Source: Candidatus Omnitrophota bacterium
Lineage (GTDB): Bacteria; Omnitrophota; Gorgyraeia; Aquiviventales; Aquiviventaceae
Length of the DNA stretch: 47,257 nucleotides
Assembly: GCA_023247235.1 (NCBI GenBank)
Contig: JAHFGW010000007.1
Location: 1-47,257, forward strand
Reading direction: 5' to 3'
Position 1 is the stretch's first letter; each line of letters begins with the position of its first letter. Both the position numbers and the translations under genes were made by a program. Below, piece by piece: positions 8,922 to 18,489 of this stretch. The notes under the pieces are model-generated. The model searched no databases and was not told where the DNA came from. It was given only the letters and a program-made list of their open reading frames with translations.

Positions 8922-9758
8922 ATGACCAAGACCCAGCCCCCGAAGACCCTCGTGCTCGACGGCATCCGCCGCAACGGCGTGGGGACTCCGGCCGCCCAGC
9001 GCGCCCGCGCCCAGGGCCTGGTGCCCGGCGTCGTGTACGGAAAAAAAACCTCGCCGATCAGCATCGCGGTCAAGGCGCGGGAGCTCGGCAAGCTGTTGCA
9101 TGGAGAGGCCGGAGAGCATGCCCTGGTGACGTTGCGTCTTGGCGCCGGCGCGCCGGCTGCTGCCGCGCAGACGGAAGCCTCCGCGCCCCAGGAGGGGCGT
9201 GGCCGCACCAAGACCCACTCTGCCGCATCCGGCGCGGCCCGCGAGGCAGGCAAGCCCTGGGAGCAGGCCGTGCTGGTTAAAGCGGTCCAGCATGACCCGG
9301 TGGACGGGCACGTGGTCCATGTGGACTTCCACGCGATCGTGCTCACCGAGCGTATCCGGGTGAAAGTCAGTGTCGAGCTGCACGGCGAGCCGGCGGGGGT
9401 CAAGGAGCAGGGCGGGGTGTTGGAGCACTTCTTGCGGGAGATTGAAGTGGACTGTCTGCCCACGGCGATTCCCCGCGCGGTGGTCTTCGACGTGAGCCAG
9501 ATGACAATCGGCGAGACCGTGCACGTGAAGGATCTCGCGGCACCGCAGGACACGACGATTACCAGCGATCCGGCCGGCGTCATCGCCTCCGTGCTGCAGC
9601 GCAAGGAAGAGAAGCCTGAGGAGGCCGAGGCCGCGGCGACCGAGCCTGAAGTCATCACCGAGCGCAAGCCGGTGGAAGGGGCCGAGGGCGAAGCGGCCGG
9701 CAAGGGCGAGAAAGCCGAGGCCAAGAGCGAGAAGAAGGGCGAGGAGAAGCACACCTAG
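8922..9758 (+). CDS. rplY: 50S ribosomal protein L25 / Ctc family
   Basis: GTPAAQRARAQGLVPGVVYGKKTSPISIAVKARELGKLL...VQHDPVDGHVVHVDF...; acidic Lys/Glu-rich C-terminus; sits before pth. Confidence 0.9.
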   Translation: MTKTQPPKTLVLDGIRRNGVGTPAAQRARAQGLVPGVVYGKKTSPISIAVKARELGKLLHGEAGEHALVTLRLGAGAPAAAAQTEASAPQEGRGRTKTHSAASGAAREAGKPWEQAVLVKAVQHDPVDGHVVHVDFHAIVLTERIRVKVSVELHGEPAGVKEQGGVLEHFLREIEVDCLPTAIPRAVVFDVSQMTIGETVHVKDLAAPQDTTITSDPAGVIASVLQRKEEKPEEAEAAATEPEVITERKPVEGAEGEAAGKGEKAEAKSEKKGEEKHT

Positions 9759-9773
9759 CCTGGCTGGCGCCGG

Positions 9774-10358
9774 ATGAAGGTGATCGTGGGGTTGGGCAAT
9801 CCCGGCGTGCGCTATGCGCGCACCCGCCACAATGTCGGTTGGATGGTGGTGGACCAGCTCGCCGCACGCCAGTGCGGCTCGCTGACCAAGCGCCTGCGGC
9901 GCGGCCTACGGGTGGTGGCGGCCTATGCCGAGTGCGAGCAGGGCGGCTGGCAGATCCGGTTCATGAAACCGATGACCATGATGAATCACTCCGGAGACGC
10001 GCTGCGGCCGCTGAAGGGGCGCGTCAGTCCTGAGGATGTGCTGCTGGTCTGCGACGACGTGAACCTCCCGCTGGGACGCCTGCGCCTGCGGCCACACGGC
10101 AGCGCGGGGGGCCACCAGGGCCTCCGCTCGTGCCTTGAGGTCTTGGAAACTGAGCGCGTCCCGCGCCTCCGGCTGGGCGTGGGAGGCGGGACGGGGCGCG
10201 CGGACTTGACGCCGCATGTGCTCGCGGAATTCAGCGCGGCGGAGCGGCCCGCGGCCGAGGCGATGGTCGAGCGGGCCGTGGAGGCGTGCGGCAGCTGGAT
10301 CGAGCATGGGATGACCGAGGCAATGCAACGCTACAACCCAATGGGGCAGGTGGGATGA
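9774..10358 (+). CDS. pth: Peptidyl-tRNA hydrolase
   Basis: MKVIVGLGNPGVRYARTRHNVGWMVVDQLA...MKPMTMMNHSGDAL...DDVNLPLGRLRLRPHGSAGGHQGLRS. Confidence 0.95.
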   Translation: MKVIVGLGNPGVRYARTRHNVGWMVVDQLAARQCGSLTKRLRRGLRVVAAYAECEQGGWQIRFMKPMTMMNHSGDALRPLKGRVSPEDVLLVCDDVNLPLGRLRLRPHGSAGGHQGLRSCLEVLETERVPRLRLGVGGGTGRADLTPHVLAEFSAAERPAAEAMVERAVEACGSWIEHGMTEAMQRYNPMGQVG

Positions 10359-10711
10359 CGACACGAACCTATGAAGCGCTAGTCATTTTGAAGTCGGCTG
10401 GCACCGAGCAAGAGGTGGCGCAATCCGCCGCCCAGTTGGAGGAGCCCATCAAGCGGCTGGGTGGTCGCCTCGAGAGCTCCCAATCCTGGGGCCGCCGTCG
10501 GCTGGCCTTTCGCATCGCGCGCCAGGTCGAAGGCTACTATCATCTGTTGCGATTTAGCGCGCCGACCGAGCAGCTCGGCGAGTTGAAGCGGCTCTTCCGC
10601 CTCAACGAGGGCATTGTCCGGTTTCTGATTCTCAGCGCTGAGGACGGCCAGGCCGCGAAGCGGCCGGTGGTATCGGCGAGCCCCGCCCCCAGGGGCGGGG
10701 CGAGCGTATGA
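10355..10711 (+). CDS. rpsF: 30S ribosomal protein S6
   Basis: MTTRTYEALVILKSAGTEQEVAQSAAQLEEPIKRLGGRLESSQSWGRRRLAFRI...; upstream of ssb-rpsR. Confidence 0.9.
   Translation: MTTRTYEALVILKSAGTEQEVAQSAAQLEEPIKRLGGRLESSQSWGRRRLAFRIARQVEGYYHLLRFSAPTEQLGELKRLFRLNEGIVRFLILSAEDGQAAKRPVVSASPAPRGGASV
10680..10701. repeat. GC-rich palindrome, copy C2, inside the rpsF 3' end
   Basis: GCCCCGCCCC-CA-GGGGCGGGGC, perfect 10-bp arms, followed by GAGC. Confidence 0.7.
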
Positions 10712-10718
10712 GGAGCCC

Positions 10719-11150
10719 ATGGTGAATCTCAATCGAGTCTTGCTGATCGGCAACCTGACACGCGACCCGGAGCTGCGCTACATACCCAGCGGGACGCCGG
10801 TGGCGAATTTGCGCCTCGCGGTCAACTCGCAGTTCAAAGACCAGGCCGGCCAGCGCAAGGAAGAGACCTGTTTTGTGACCATCGTCGTCTGGAGCCGGCA
10901 GGCTGAGATCTGCAATCAATATCTCAAGAAGGGCCGGCAGATCTTCGTGGAGGGGCGGCTCATCTCGCGCAGCTGGGAAGCCGAAGGCAAAACGCGCACG
11001 ACGATGGAGGTCCGAGCGGACCGGATCCAGTTCCTTGGCGGCCCACGGCAGGCCGACCCGGTCGCGGAGAGCCCCAATGCCCCCGCCGAGGAGCCGCAAG
11101 CGGAGGCCGTGTCGGACGCCGGCGGGGCGGAAGGAGACGTGCCATTCTGA
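10719..11150 (+). CDS. ssb: Single-stranded DNA-binding protein
   Basis: [36 protein letters not shown]...; acidic tail ending DVPF. Confidence 0.95.
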   Translation: MVNLNRVLLIGNLTRDPELRYIPSGTPVANLRLAVNSQFKDQAGQRKEETCFVTIVVWSRQAEICNQYLKKGRQIFVEGRLISRSWEAEGKTRTTMEVRADRIQFLGGPRQADPVAESPNAPAEEPQAEAVSDAGGAEGDVPF

Positions 11151-11395
11151 TGATGGGCCGCCCACGAACCAATGGCATGATGCGAGGGATCCAGCGGAAG
11201 GTCTGTCGGTTTTGCTCCGAGAAGATCAGCGGGATCGACTATAAGGACCTTGAACGCATCGGCCGGTACGTGACCGACCGAGGCAAGATTCTCCCGTCGC
11301 GCCTGACCGGCACCTGCGCGCGGCACCAGCGCATGCTGACTCGGGCGATTAAGCGCGCCCGGTTCATGGCGCTCTTGCCGTACGTCACCGGCTGA
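11150..11395 (+). CDS. rpsR: 30S ribosomal protein S18
   Basis: [63 protein letters not shown]. Confidence 0.95.
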   Translation: MMGRPRTNGMMRGIQRKVCRFCSEKISGIDYKDLERIGRYVTDRGKILPSRLTGTCARHQRMLTRAIKRARFMALLPYVTG

Positions 11396-11406
11396 CGAGG
11401 AACGGC

Positions 11407-11850
11407 ATGGAGATTGTCTTGTTAACAGAAGTGAAAGCGCTCGGAGCCCCGGGCGCGATTGTCGCGGTGAAAGCGGGCTACGCCAGGAACTACCTGATCC
11501 CCAATGGCTTCGCCGTGGCCGCCACGGCGTCGCAGGTGGCGGCCGCGTCGGAGCGCCAGCAGCGCCAAGGACGGGAGGCGGCCCATCTTCTGGAGCAGGC
11601 CGACGCGCTCAAGCAGGCGCTTGAGGGCCACCCACTCACGCTCAGCCTGACGCTGGGCGAAGGGGACAAGGCGTTCGGCTCCATCACGGCTGGGCACATT
11701 GCGGACGCCTTGGCGAAGGCGCACCTGCCCGTGGAGCGGCATGCGATTCACTTGACGCAGCCCATCAAGGCGTTGGGCGCCTACGAGATTCCGATCCGGC
11801 TGCATCCGGATATCAACGCCACCCTGAAGTTGTCCGTGATCAAAGCGTGA
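11407..11850 (+). CDS. rplI: 50S ribosomal protein L9
   Basis: MEIVLLTEVKALGAPGAIVAVKAGYARNYLIPNGFAVAAT. Confidence 0.95.
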   Translation: MEIVLLTEVKALGAPGAIVAVKAGYARNYLIPNGFAVAATASQVAAASERQQRQGREAAHLLEQADALKQALEGHPLTLSLTLGEGDKAFGSITAGHIADALAKAHLPVERHAIHLTQPIKALGAYEIPIRLHPDINATLKLSVIKA

Positions 11851-13193
11851 CCATGCACGTCTCGGACCTGACGACGGTCGAACGCGTCCCGCCGCAGAAC
11901 CTGGATGCGGAGATGGCGGTGGTCGGCTCGATGCTCTTGGAGGAAGCCGCGCTGGTGACCGCGGCGGAGGTGCTCGAGGAGTCGGCGTTCTACAAGGACG
12001 CTCATCGCAAGATCTTCGCGACCCTCCTCGCCCTCTACAGGCGTCACGTGCCCGTCGATCTGGTCACGCTGACCGAGGAGCTGCGCAGCCACGAGCTGCT
12101 GGAGGAGGTGGGGGGCCCCGGCTACCTGGCGATGCTGACGAGCGTCGTCCCCACCGCCGCCAACGCCGAGCACTACTGCCGCATCGTCAAAGAGAAAGCC
12201 GTCCTCCGCCATCTCATTCGCGCGGCGACCCAGATCGCTTCCGACTCCTACGAGCAGGCCACCGAGCCCGACCTACTGCTCGACAAGGCGGAAGCGCTCA
12301 TCTTCGATATCGCCTCCAAGAAGCTCAAGCGGGACGCCATGGCGATGAAGGATATTATCAAGAGCTCTATTGAGATGATCGATACCCTCTATCAGCGCAA
12401 GGGCGTCATCACCGGCCTGCCGACGGGGTTTGCCGAGCTGGACCAAATGCTCGCGGGGCTGCAGCCGGCCGAGCTCATCGTGGTCGCGGGACGCCCGGCG
12501 ATGGGCAAGAGCGCCTTTGCGCTGAGCATCGCGGAGCAGATCGCGGTTGGACGGAAGGCGCCGGTGGCCCTCTTCAGCTTGGAGATGTCGAAAGAGCACC
12601 TGGTGCAGCGCATGCTCTGCTCGCACGCGCGGATCAACGCGCATAACGTCCGCACGGGCATGCTCTCCACCAGCGACTGGCCCGCGCTCACTAAGGCGGC
12701 GGGCAAGCTGTCCGAAGCCCCCATTTTTATTGACGATTCGCCGTCCATGTCCGTGCTGGAGCTGCGCGCCAAAGCGCGGCGGCTCAAGAGCCAGCACGAC
12801 ATTGGCTTGCTCGTGCTGGATTATCTCCAGCTCATGGAAGAACCGCTGCGTTCGGAGAATCGCCAGCAGGAGATCTCGGTGATCTCGCGCAGCCTGAAGA
12901 GCCTGGCGCGGGAGTTGAGCATCCCAGTCGTCGCGATCAGCCAGCTCTCGCGGGCGCCGGAGCGGCGCGAGAACTTCCGACCGCGGTTGTCTGACCTTCG
13001 GGAGTCCGGTTCGATTGAGCAGGACGCCGACGTCGTCCTGCTGCTGTTCCGCGAGGACTATTACAATCCCACCGAAGAGAATAACGGAGTCGCGGAAGTG
13101 TTGATTGCCAAGCAACGCAACGGCCCGACCGGCTCGGTGAAATTGGCGTTTATCAGAGAATACGCGCGATTCGAAACGCTCGCCCAGGTATGA
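11847..13193 (+). CDS. dnaB: Replicative DNA helicase
   Basis: VPPQNLDAEMAVVGSMLLEE...LIVVAGRPAMGKSAFALSIAEQIA...LFSLEMSKEHLVQRML...; GTGA overlap with rplI. Confidence 0.95.
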   Translation: MTMHVSDLTTVERVPPQNLDAEMAVVGSMLLEEAALVTAAEVLEESAFYKDAHRKIFATLLALYRRHVPVDLVTLTEELRSHELLEEVGGPGYLAMLTSVVPTAANAEHYCRIVKEKAVLRHLIRAATQIASDSYEQATEPDLLLDKAEALIFDIASKKLKRDAMAMKDIIKSSIEMIDTLYQRKGVITGLPTGFAELDQMLAGLQPAELIVVAGRPAMGKSAFALSIAEQIAVGRKAPVALFSLEMSKEHLVQRMLCSHARINAHNVRTGMLSTSDWPALTKAAGKLSEAPIFIDDSPSMSVLELRAKARRLKSQHDIGLLVLDYLQLMEEPLRSENRQQEISVISRSLKSLARELSIPVVAISQLSRAPERRENFRPRLSDLRESGSIEQDADVVLLLFREDYYNPTEENNGVAEVLIAKQRNGPTGSVKLAFIREYARFETLAQV

Positions 13194-15646
13194 CACGCCG
13201 GTACGCCGTCTGCAGGCTCGGCGCGCTCCTCATGCTGGTCTGGCTCGCGGGTCCAGGCGCAGTCTGGGCGAAGGACTTGGAGCGGGAGCAGGAGCGCCCT
13301 CAGTCCGATCGCCCCGCCGCGGAACGGGAGCAACGTCCTCCGTCCGAGCCGGTCGTCGCGGACCGAGAGCCACCTGCCGACGTGGAGCCGGTGATCCAGG
13401 AGCCGCGCCCCGAGCCGGAGCGGGTTGTTGCGGTGGAGGTGCGGGGCGCCAAGACGGTGTCGGAGGAGACGGTGCTGGCCAAGGTCCAAACGAAGCCCGG
13501 GGCTCCCTATCACGAAGCGGCGTTGAGCGAGGACATTCGGCGGATCTTCGCGCTGGGCTACTTCACGGATGTGCGCACGGAAACCGAGCCGGCTCAAGGC
13601 GGCGTGCGGGTCGCCTTCCTGGTGACCGAGAAGCCGACGATCGCGGCGGTGGAAGTGAAAGGCCACCGGGTCATGCCCACCAAGCGGTTCGTGGAGCTGT
13701 CCGGCGTGAAAGCAGGACAGCTGTATGACGCCCGGCTGCTCAAAGAAGGTACGGACAAGCTCAAGGCGGAGTACGCGCGCAAAGGCCGGCCGAACGCCGA
13801 GGTGCTGTCGCAAGTGAGCGTGGACGAGGCCAAGAACGCCGCGACCGTGCATTGGCTGGTCGAAGAAGGCCCGCGGGTGCGCGTGCAACAGATCCTCGTG
13901 GAAGGCAACGAGGCGTTCCCCGATCGGCGCATCCGCCGGCTGCTGAAAACCAAGCTTCGCCGCTGGTTGATTGGGCGGGCCACCTACGACGAGCGAGTGC
14001 TCGAGGAAGATCTGGAGCGCATCGCCAGCTTTTATCGCAAGAACGGCTACCAGGACGTGACCGTTGAGAAGACCGTGTACGAGGATCCCGACCACGGCGG
14101 CCTGATTCTCCGCCTGCTGATCCACGAGGGACAGCAGCACCGGGTGGGCGACGTGGCCCTGGATGGCAATGTCTTGTTCCCGGAGCATGAGCTGCGCCGC
14201 CTCCTGACCTTGAAGCCCGGTTCGGTGTACAGCCGCGAGGCGCTCCAGGAGGATCTGCGGCTCCTCAAGCAGTATTACGGCGACCAAGGCTATATCAACG
14301 CGCAGGTCGCGCCGGACACGCGGCTGGAGGAGGCGACCAAGCGGGTGCACCTGACCTACCACATCACCGAGAACGAGCTGGCCTATCTGAACCGCATCGA
14401 TATCCGCGGCAACCTGCGCACCAAGGACGTCGTCATCCGGCGCGAGCTGCGCATGTATCCCGGCGAGCCGTTCAACGGCAAGCAGATGCGGACCTCCATC
14501 GATCGGCTCTACAACCTCGGCTTCTTCGAGGAAGTCAACGTCGACACCGAACCGACGGACAAGCCCAACCGGGAAGATCTCATCGTGGACGTGAAGGAAG
14601 CCAAGACAGGCAGCTTCAGCTTCGGCGGAGGCTTCTCCTCCGTGGACCGCCTGGTCGGCCTGGTGGAGCTGGAGCAGCGCAACTTTGATTGGAAGAACTT
14701 TCCAAGCTTCACGGGCGCCGGGCAAGACCTGCGATTTCGGGCGCAAATCGGCACGGTCCGGCGCTATTTCGATCTCTCCTTTACGGAGCCATGGATCTTG
14801 GGGTATCCGCTCTCCTTCGGCATCGACGCCTATAACCGGACGCGGCTGCGAAGCCAGCGCCTGGGCTTCGCCTTCGAAGAGCAGCAGCGCGGCGCCGGGC
14901 TGCGGCTGAGCAAAGAGTTCCTCGACGTGGTCCGCGTGGGGCTGGACTACCAGCTGTTCCGGACCGAGATCTCCAACGTCGTCGGTGACGCCAGCGCCGA
15001 TCTGAAGGCCGAGGAGGGCACGGCCGATGTCAGCGTCGGAGGACTCTCGGTGTCGCTGGATAAGCGGAACAACCGGTTCGACCCGACCGCGGGGTACTAC
15101 CTCTTTAGCTCAGGCGATTTGGCGGGAGGCGTGTTTGCCGGCGACAAGGAGTTTTGGCGTCTCCAGGGTGGGGCGAGCCATTTCTGGCCGCACGCGGACC
15201 GGTTCGTGTTCGAATCGCGGGTGCGGACCGGGATCGTGAATGAATATTCCGACACCCCGAAAGTGCCGATCTTCGAGCGCTTCTTTGCCGGCGGCGCCAA
15301 TTCCATCCGCGGATTCCAGGAGCGGCGCGTGGGGCCGCGCGATCCGCTGACCAACGATCCCATCGGCGGCGAGGCGCTCTTGGTGGCCGGCGTCGAGGAG
15401 GTCCTCACGGTCATCCAGGATGAGCGCAGCCGCCCGATTCTGAAAGTGTCGCTGTTCTACGACGCCGGCAACGTCTGGGAAACGGTGAGCGACTTTGGCT
15501 CGTCATTCCGCTCCGGCGCCGGCGTGGGCACGCGGGTGACGACGCCGATCGGGCCGGTCCGGTTCGATATTGGCATGCCGATCAGCGGCCTCGGGCAGGA
15601 CAAACGCAAGGCGGAGTTTCACTTCAATATCAGCCGGACCTTCTAG
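13190..15646 (+). CDS. bamA: Outer membrane protein assembly factor BamA (Omp85)
   Basis: Signal peptide, repeated POTRA-like segments, C-terminal surface-antigen barrel (GGANSIRGFQERRVGPRDP...FHFNISRTF). Confidence 0.92.
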   Translation: MTRRYAVCRLGALLMLVWLAGPGAVWAKDLEREQERPQSDRPAAEREQRPPSEPVVADREPPADVEPVIQEPRPEPERVVAVEVRGAKTVSEETVLAKVQTKPGAPYHEAALSEDIRRIFALGYFTDVRTETEPAQGGVRVAFLVTEKPTIAAVEVKGHRVMPTKRFVELSGVKAGQLYDARLLKEGTDKLKAEYARKGRPNAEVLSQVSVDEAKNAATVHWLVEEGPRVRVQQILVEGNEAFPDRRIRRLLKTKLRRWLIGRATYDERVLEEDLERIASFYRKNGYQDVTVEKTVYEDPDHGGLILRLLIHEGQQHRVGDVALDGNVLFPEHELRRLLTLKPGSVYSREALQEDLRLLKQYYGDQGYINAQVAPDTRLEEATKRVHLTYHITENELAYLNRIDIRGNLRTKDVVIRRELRMYPGEPFNGKQMRTSIDRLYNLGFFEEVNVDTEPTDKPNREDLIVDVKEAKTGSFSFGGGFSSVDRLVGLVELEQRNFDWKNFPSFTGAGQDLRFRAQIGTVRRYFDLSFTEPWILGYPLSFGIDAYNRTRLRSQRLGFAFEEQQRGAGLRLSKEFLDVVRVGLDYQLFRTEISNVVGDASADLKAEEGTADVSVGGLSVSLDKRNNRFDPTAGYYLFSSGDLAGGVFAGDKEFWRLQGGASHFWPHADRFVFESRVRTGIVNEYSDTPKVPIFERFFAGGANSIRGFQERRVGPRDPLTNDPIGGEALLVAGVEEVLTVIQDERSRPILKVSLFYDAGNVWETVSDFGSSFRSGAGVGTRVTTPIGPVRFDIGMPISGLGQDKRKAEFHFNISRTF

Positions 15647-15656
15647 GAGACAGAGG

Positions 15657-16211
15657 ATGATGCGACTCACGAAAAGGCTGTCCGTCGCCATGGCGGTTGG
15701 GCTCATGGTTGGCCCTGGATTCCTGGGCCGAAGCCCCAGCGCGCAGGCGGAGCAACCTATGAAGGTCGGGTACGTGGATGTGAGCCGACTGTTTGATGAG
15801 TACGAGCGGACGAAGCGCTCGGAAGGGTTGCTCGAGCAGAAGGGCAAGCAGAAGGAAGTGGAGCTGGAGCAGCGGCTCGGCGAACTGAAGAAGCTGCGGG
15901 AAGGGCTCGAGTTGCTGAGCAATGAGGCGCGTGACGCACGGGCCAGGGAGATTGACAAGCGGGCCGATGAGTTGCGGCGGTTGGGCGCGTACAGCAAGCG
16001 CGACTTGGTCAAGGAGCGCGATCAGATCGCGCAGGAGATCCTCCGAGAGATCCGCCAGGTGGTCCAGGAGTATGCCAAGGCGAACAACTTCACGCTCTTG
16101 TTCGATCGGCAGGGCCTGTTGTTCGGGCAAGACGCCTACGACATGACCGACGAAGTGCTCGCACAGTTGAATTCGCGGGAAGGCGCCCCGCGCCAGTCCC
16201 GCAAGCCGTGA
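15657..16211 (+). CDS. OmpH/Skp-family periplasmic chaperone
   Basis: Signal peptide, MKVGYVDVSRLFDEYERTKRSEGLLEQKGKQKEVELEQRL coiled coil, located after bamA. Confidence 0.85.
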   Translation: MMRLTKRLSVAMAVGLMVGPGFLGRSPSAQAEQPMKVGYVDVSRLFDEYERTKRSEGLLEQKGKQKEVELEQRLGELKKLREGLELLSNEARDARAREIDKRADELRRLGAYSKRDLVKERDQIAQEILREIRQVVQEYAKANNFTLLFDRQGLLFGQDAYDMTDEVLAQLNSREGAPRQSRKP

Positions 16212-16214
16212 CCC

Positions 16215-17552
16215 ATGCCCGCGAGTCTCCCGACGGGTGGTGACATGCAGCAGACGCTGGCCAAGGACGTCTTCATGACCGGCACCGGCATTCACAGCGG
16301 GCAGCCGGTGTCCGTCCGTGTCCTGCCGGCCCCGCCGGATACCGGCATCGTGTTTGTCCGGACGGACCTGCCCCACCGTCCGGCGATCCCGGTTCGCTCG
16401 GGCCAGGTCCTGGACGTCGGCAAGAGCGTGCGCCGCACGACCGTCTCGAAGGACGGCGCCGAGGTGCAGACGGTCGAGCACTTCATGGCCGCGCTGTGGG
16501 GCACGGGCATCGATAACGCGTACATCGAAGTCAGCGGCATCGAGCTGCCGGGCCTGGATGGCTCCGCGGCCCCCGTGGTGCGCCAGCTGCGGGCCGCCGG
16601 CCGCGTGGAACAGTCCGTCCCGCAGCATCATCTGGAGCTGCGGGAACCCCTGTTCGTCGAAGAGGGCGACGCCTCGATTGTCGTGTTTCCGGACCGGCTG
16701 CTCCGGATCTCCTACATGCTGAGCTACGATCACCCGCGGCTGAAGGCCCAATTCGCCTCCTACACGATGAACGGCGCGTCCTTTGATGAGACGATCGCCC
16801 CGGCGCGAACGTTCTGCTTTGAAGCCGAGGCAGAGAGCTTGCGCCAAGCGGGGTTCGGGCAGGGCGCGACGTACGACAACACGCTCGTCATCGGGGCGCA
16901 GGGCGTCATTCAGAATACGCTGCGCTTTGAGGACGAGTTCGCGCGCCATAAGATCCTCGACCTGCTGGGCGACTTGTATCTGCTGGGGGCCCCGCTGCGG
17001 GCGCATGTCATCGCAGTGAAGAGCGGACACTCCCTGAACATGAGACTCCTCCTCAAGCTGCACCAGGCGATGGAGCGGTGGCGCGTCGGATCCCTGCAGT
17101 CCGGGAGCTCCAAGGTCATGGTGGGGCCGCGGCTGGACATTCAGCAGATTCAAAAGATCCTGCCGCACCGCTACCCATTCTTGCTGGTCGATCGCATCAT
17201 TGAATTGACGGATACGCGGGCCGTCGGGATCAAGGGCGTGACGATCAACGACTACTTTTTCCGCGGGCATTTCCCGGACCGACCCGTCATGCCCGGCGTC
17301 CTGATGGTCGAGGCCATGGCGCAAGTGGGCGGCATCATCATGCTGAATCGGCGAGAGAACCTCGGCAAGCTCGCCTACTTCATGGCCGTGGACAAGGTGA
17401 AATTCCGCAAGCCCGTCGTCCCCGGGGATCAGCTGGTGATCGAGGCCGAGCTGGGCCGCTTGCGCTCCCGCACCAGCCAGGTCATCGGGCGGGCGCTGGT
17501 GGACGGCGAGGTGGTCTGTGAGGGCGAATTGATGTTCACCCTGGCAGAGTGA
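16215..17552 (+). CDS. LpxC-FabZ fusion (UDP-3-O-acyl-GlcNAc deacetylase / 3-hydroxyacyl-ACP dehydratase)
   Basis: N-term [30 protein letters not shown]...VEHFMAAL...; C-term [20 protein letters not shown]...[30 protein letters not shown]. Confidence 0.93.
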   Translation: MPASLPTGGDMQQTLAKDVFMTGTGIHSGQPVSVRVLPAPPDTGIVFVRTDLPHRPAIPVRSGQVLDVGKSVRRTTVSKDGAEVQTVEHFMAALWGTGIDNAYIEVSGIELPGLDGSAAPVVRQLRAAGRVEQSVPQHHLELREPLFVEEGDASIVVFPDRLLRISYMLSYDHPRLKAQFASYTMNGASFDETIAPARTFCFEAEAESLRQAGFGQGATYDNTLVIGAQGVIQNTLRFEDEFARHKILDLLGDLYLLGAPLRAHVIAVKSGHSLNMRLLLKLHQAMERWRVGSLQSGSSKVMVGPRLDIQQIQKILPHRYPFLLVDRIIELTDTRAVGIKGVTINDYFFRGHFPDRPVMPGVLMVEAMAQVGGIIMLNRRENLGKLAYFMAVDKVKFRKPVVPGDQLVIEAELGRLRSRTSQVIGRALVDGEVVCEGELMFTLAE

Positions 17553-17559
17553 GGCGTCG

Positions 17560-18387
17560 GTGACGCCTCCCACGATGGCCGCCAAACGCCGTGCCCCCTC
17601 GCGTCCCAAGGCGCAGGTGCATCCCTCGGCGATCGTCCATCCGGGAGCCACCCTCGCCGACGGAGTCGTGGTCGGGCCCTACACCGTCCTCGGAGAGCAC
17701 GTGACGATTGGCTCGGGGACGGCGATCGGCGCGCACTGCGTCATGGAAGGGCGCACGACGATCGGCGCGGACTGCGAGGTGTTCACCGGCGCGGTGATCG
17801 GCAGCATCCCGCAAGATCTCAAGTATCAGGGAGAGGCGAGCGAGCTCGTCCTCGGGGACCGCAACAAGATCCGGGAGTACGTGACCATCAATCCCGGCAC
17901 CGCCGGCGGTGGCGGCAAGACCGTGATCGGCTCGGACTGCCTGCTCATGGCGTATGCCCATGTGGCCCATGACTGCCGCATCGGGAATCATGTCGTGATC
18001 GCCAACAGCGCGGCGCTGGCCGGGCACATCCTGGTGGAAGAGCGGGCGGTGGTCGGAGGCCTCGTCGGCCTCCACCAATTCGTGCGAGTCGGCACGCTGG
18101 CCATCATCGGCGGCTGTTCGCGGGTCGTCCAGGATGTGCCGCCGTATGCCACGTGTGTCGGCTATCCGGCCAAGGTCTTCGGGCTCAACGCGGAGGGCCT
18201 CCGCCGCGCGGGCGTCACCAAAGAGACCAAAGACCGGCTCCATCACGCCTTCAAGGTGCTCTTCCATTCCGGGCTATCGATGCGCCACGCGCTCGAAGAA
18301 CTCGCCCAAGACGCCGATCACAGCCCTGAGCTCCACCATTTATTGGAGTTCGTCCGGCAGTCCAAGCGCGGCGTCTGCCGCGCCTAG
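17560..18387 (+). CDS. lpxA: UDP-N-acetylglucosamine acyltransferase
   Basis: VHPSAIVHPGATLADGVVVGPYTVLGEHVTIGSGTAIGAHCVMEGRTTIG...YVTINPGTAGGGGKTVIGSDCLLMAYAHVAHDC; hexapeptide repeats. Confidence 0.93.
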   Translation: MTPPTMAAKRRAPSRPKAQVHPSAIVHPGATLADGVVVGPYTVLGEHVTIGSGTAIGAHCVMEGRTTIGADCEVFTGAVIGSIPQDLKYQGEASELVLGDRNKIREYVTINPGTAGGGGKTVIGSDCLLMAYAHVAHDCRIGNHVVIANSAALAGHILVEERAVVGGLVGLHQFVRVGTLAIIGGCSRVVQDVPPYATCVGYPAKVFGLNAEGLRRAGVTKETKDRLHHAFKVLFHSGLSMRHALEELAQDADHSPELHHLLEFVRQSKRGVCRA

Positions 18388-18425
18388 CGGGGACCTCGCG
18401 TCCAGCCCAGACGGAAGATGATGTC

Positions 18426-18481
18426 TGGGACACTTCGATTTTCGCATCAGCCATCTGATGGCGAAAGATCGAAGCGTCCCA
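18426..18481. repeat. Palindromic hairpin, TGGGAC/GTCCCA family, copy B1
   Basis: TGGGACACTTCGATTTTCGCATCAG - ccat - CTGATGGCGAAAGATCGAAGCGTCCCA, imperfect ~25-bp arms. Confidence 0.8.
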
Positions 18482-18489
18482 ATCTGCAC

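Noticed and set aside
16238-16256. GGTGGTGACATG at the lpxC start as an element remnant
   Set aside because: Resembles the right end for only a few bases, with no partner arm; consistent with an ordinary start region.
15630-17651. 673-aa antisense ORF opposite skp and lpxC/fabZ
   Set aside because: Shadow ORF; the plus strand holds recognised conserved enzymes.
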